The notes under the pieces: model-generated | Told to the model about the DNA's origin: nothing | The model's input: the letters and a program-made list of their open reading frames with translations, nothing else | The model's database searches: none | Translations under genes and position numbers: made by a program | Shown here: in pieces, positions 63,984 to 64,000 of the stretch | Layout of the letters: the number at the start of each line of letters is the position of its first letter | Numbering within the stretch: the first letter of the stretch is position 1 | DNA from: Aidingimonas lacisalsi | GTDB taxonomy: Bacteria > Pseudomonadota > Gammaproteobacteria > Pseudomonadales > Halomonadaceae | Reading direction: 5' to 3' | DNA: 64,000 bases | Assembly: GCF_008079445.1 (NCBI RefSeq) | Contig: NZ_VRYH01000002.1 | Location: forward strand, 558,001 to 622,000

Positions 63984-64000
63984 TTTTTGAGGTACAATGT

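Noticed and set aside
1-64000. CRISPR arrays, rRNA and tRNA genes, insertion sequences and integrases
   Set aside because: No regularly spaced repeats, no cloverleaf or rRNA sequence and no transposase or integrase motifs were seen. Only the REP-like array is repetitive.

Overview
The window is GC-rich chromosomal DNA from a gammaproteobacterium, most likely a halophile of the Halomonadaceae (Halomonas/Chromohalobacter type). I infer this from the strongly acidic exported proteins and porins, from conserved gammaproteobacterial gene blocks (nudE/yrfG/hslR/hslO/pckA; rppH-ptsP with lgt-thyA), from Mqo and EI-Ntr, and from an M42 peptidase of the osmoprotectant-dipeptide type. The species is not proven. 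No rRNA, tRNA, CRISPR array, insertion sequence or prophage was seen.

Positions 1-22617 are mostly housekeeping: the 3' part of ilvD, a Gfo/Idh/MocA oxidoreductase, nudE, yrfG, hslR, hslO, pckA (with a HexR-like box upstream), an exported MsrB, tex, gshA, dsbB, rsd/algQ, an RND efflux pair, mqo, a HAD-IB phosphatase, rppH and ptsP. Positions 22618-34960 begin with REP-like palindromes, an NRDE/TANGO2 protein and a two-component-type protein with a degenerate kinase core. TauE/SafE, lgt and thyA follow, then a porin with a phosphonate-type ABC transporter (phnD-phnC-phnE), folA, a ProQ/FinO protein and a second porin.

Positions 35009-40974 hold three cyclic-di-GMP genes: two GGDEF-EAL proteins, one with a damaged EAL site, and a membrane diguanylate cyclase. 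Positions 41126-50665 hold an M42 peptidase and a peptide-type ABC transporter operon with a fused permease-ATPase and its own GntR regulator. A DUF1028 protein and an M20 amidohydrolase are divergent from that operon.

Positions 50634-63871 are an accessory catabolic region. It has an AraC regulator, a GntR regulator with several TGGTATACCA-like operators, a SAF-domain dehydrogenase and a tripartite tricarboxylate transporter (TctC-TctB-TctA). Facing it is a second tripartite transporter operon with an enolase-superfamily dehydratase and an alkaline-phosphatase-fold enzyme, preceded by a pair of TCGTA-CG-TACGA palindromes. A 48-codon remnant of an EAL domain lies between the two convergent operons. 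The two regulated catabolic loci and their operators are the most interesting part: transporter, enzyme and operator logic can be read, but the substrates are unknown.
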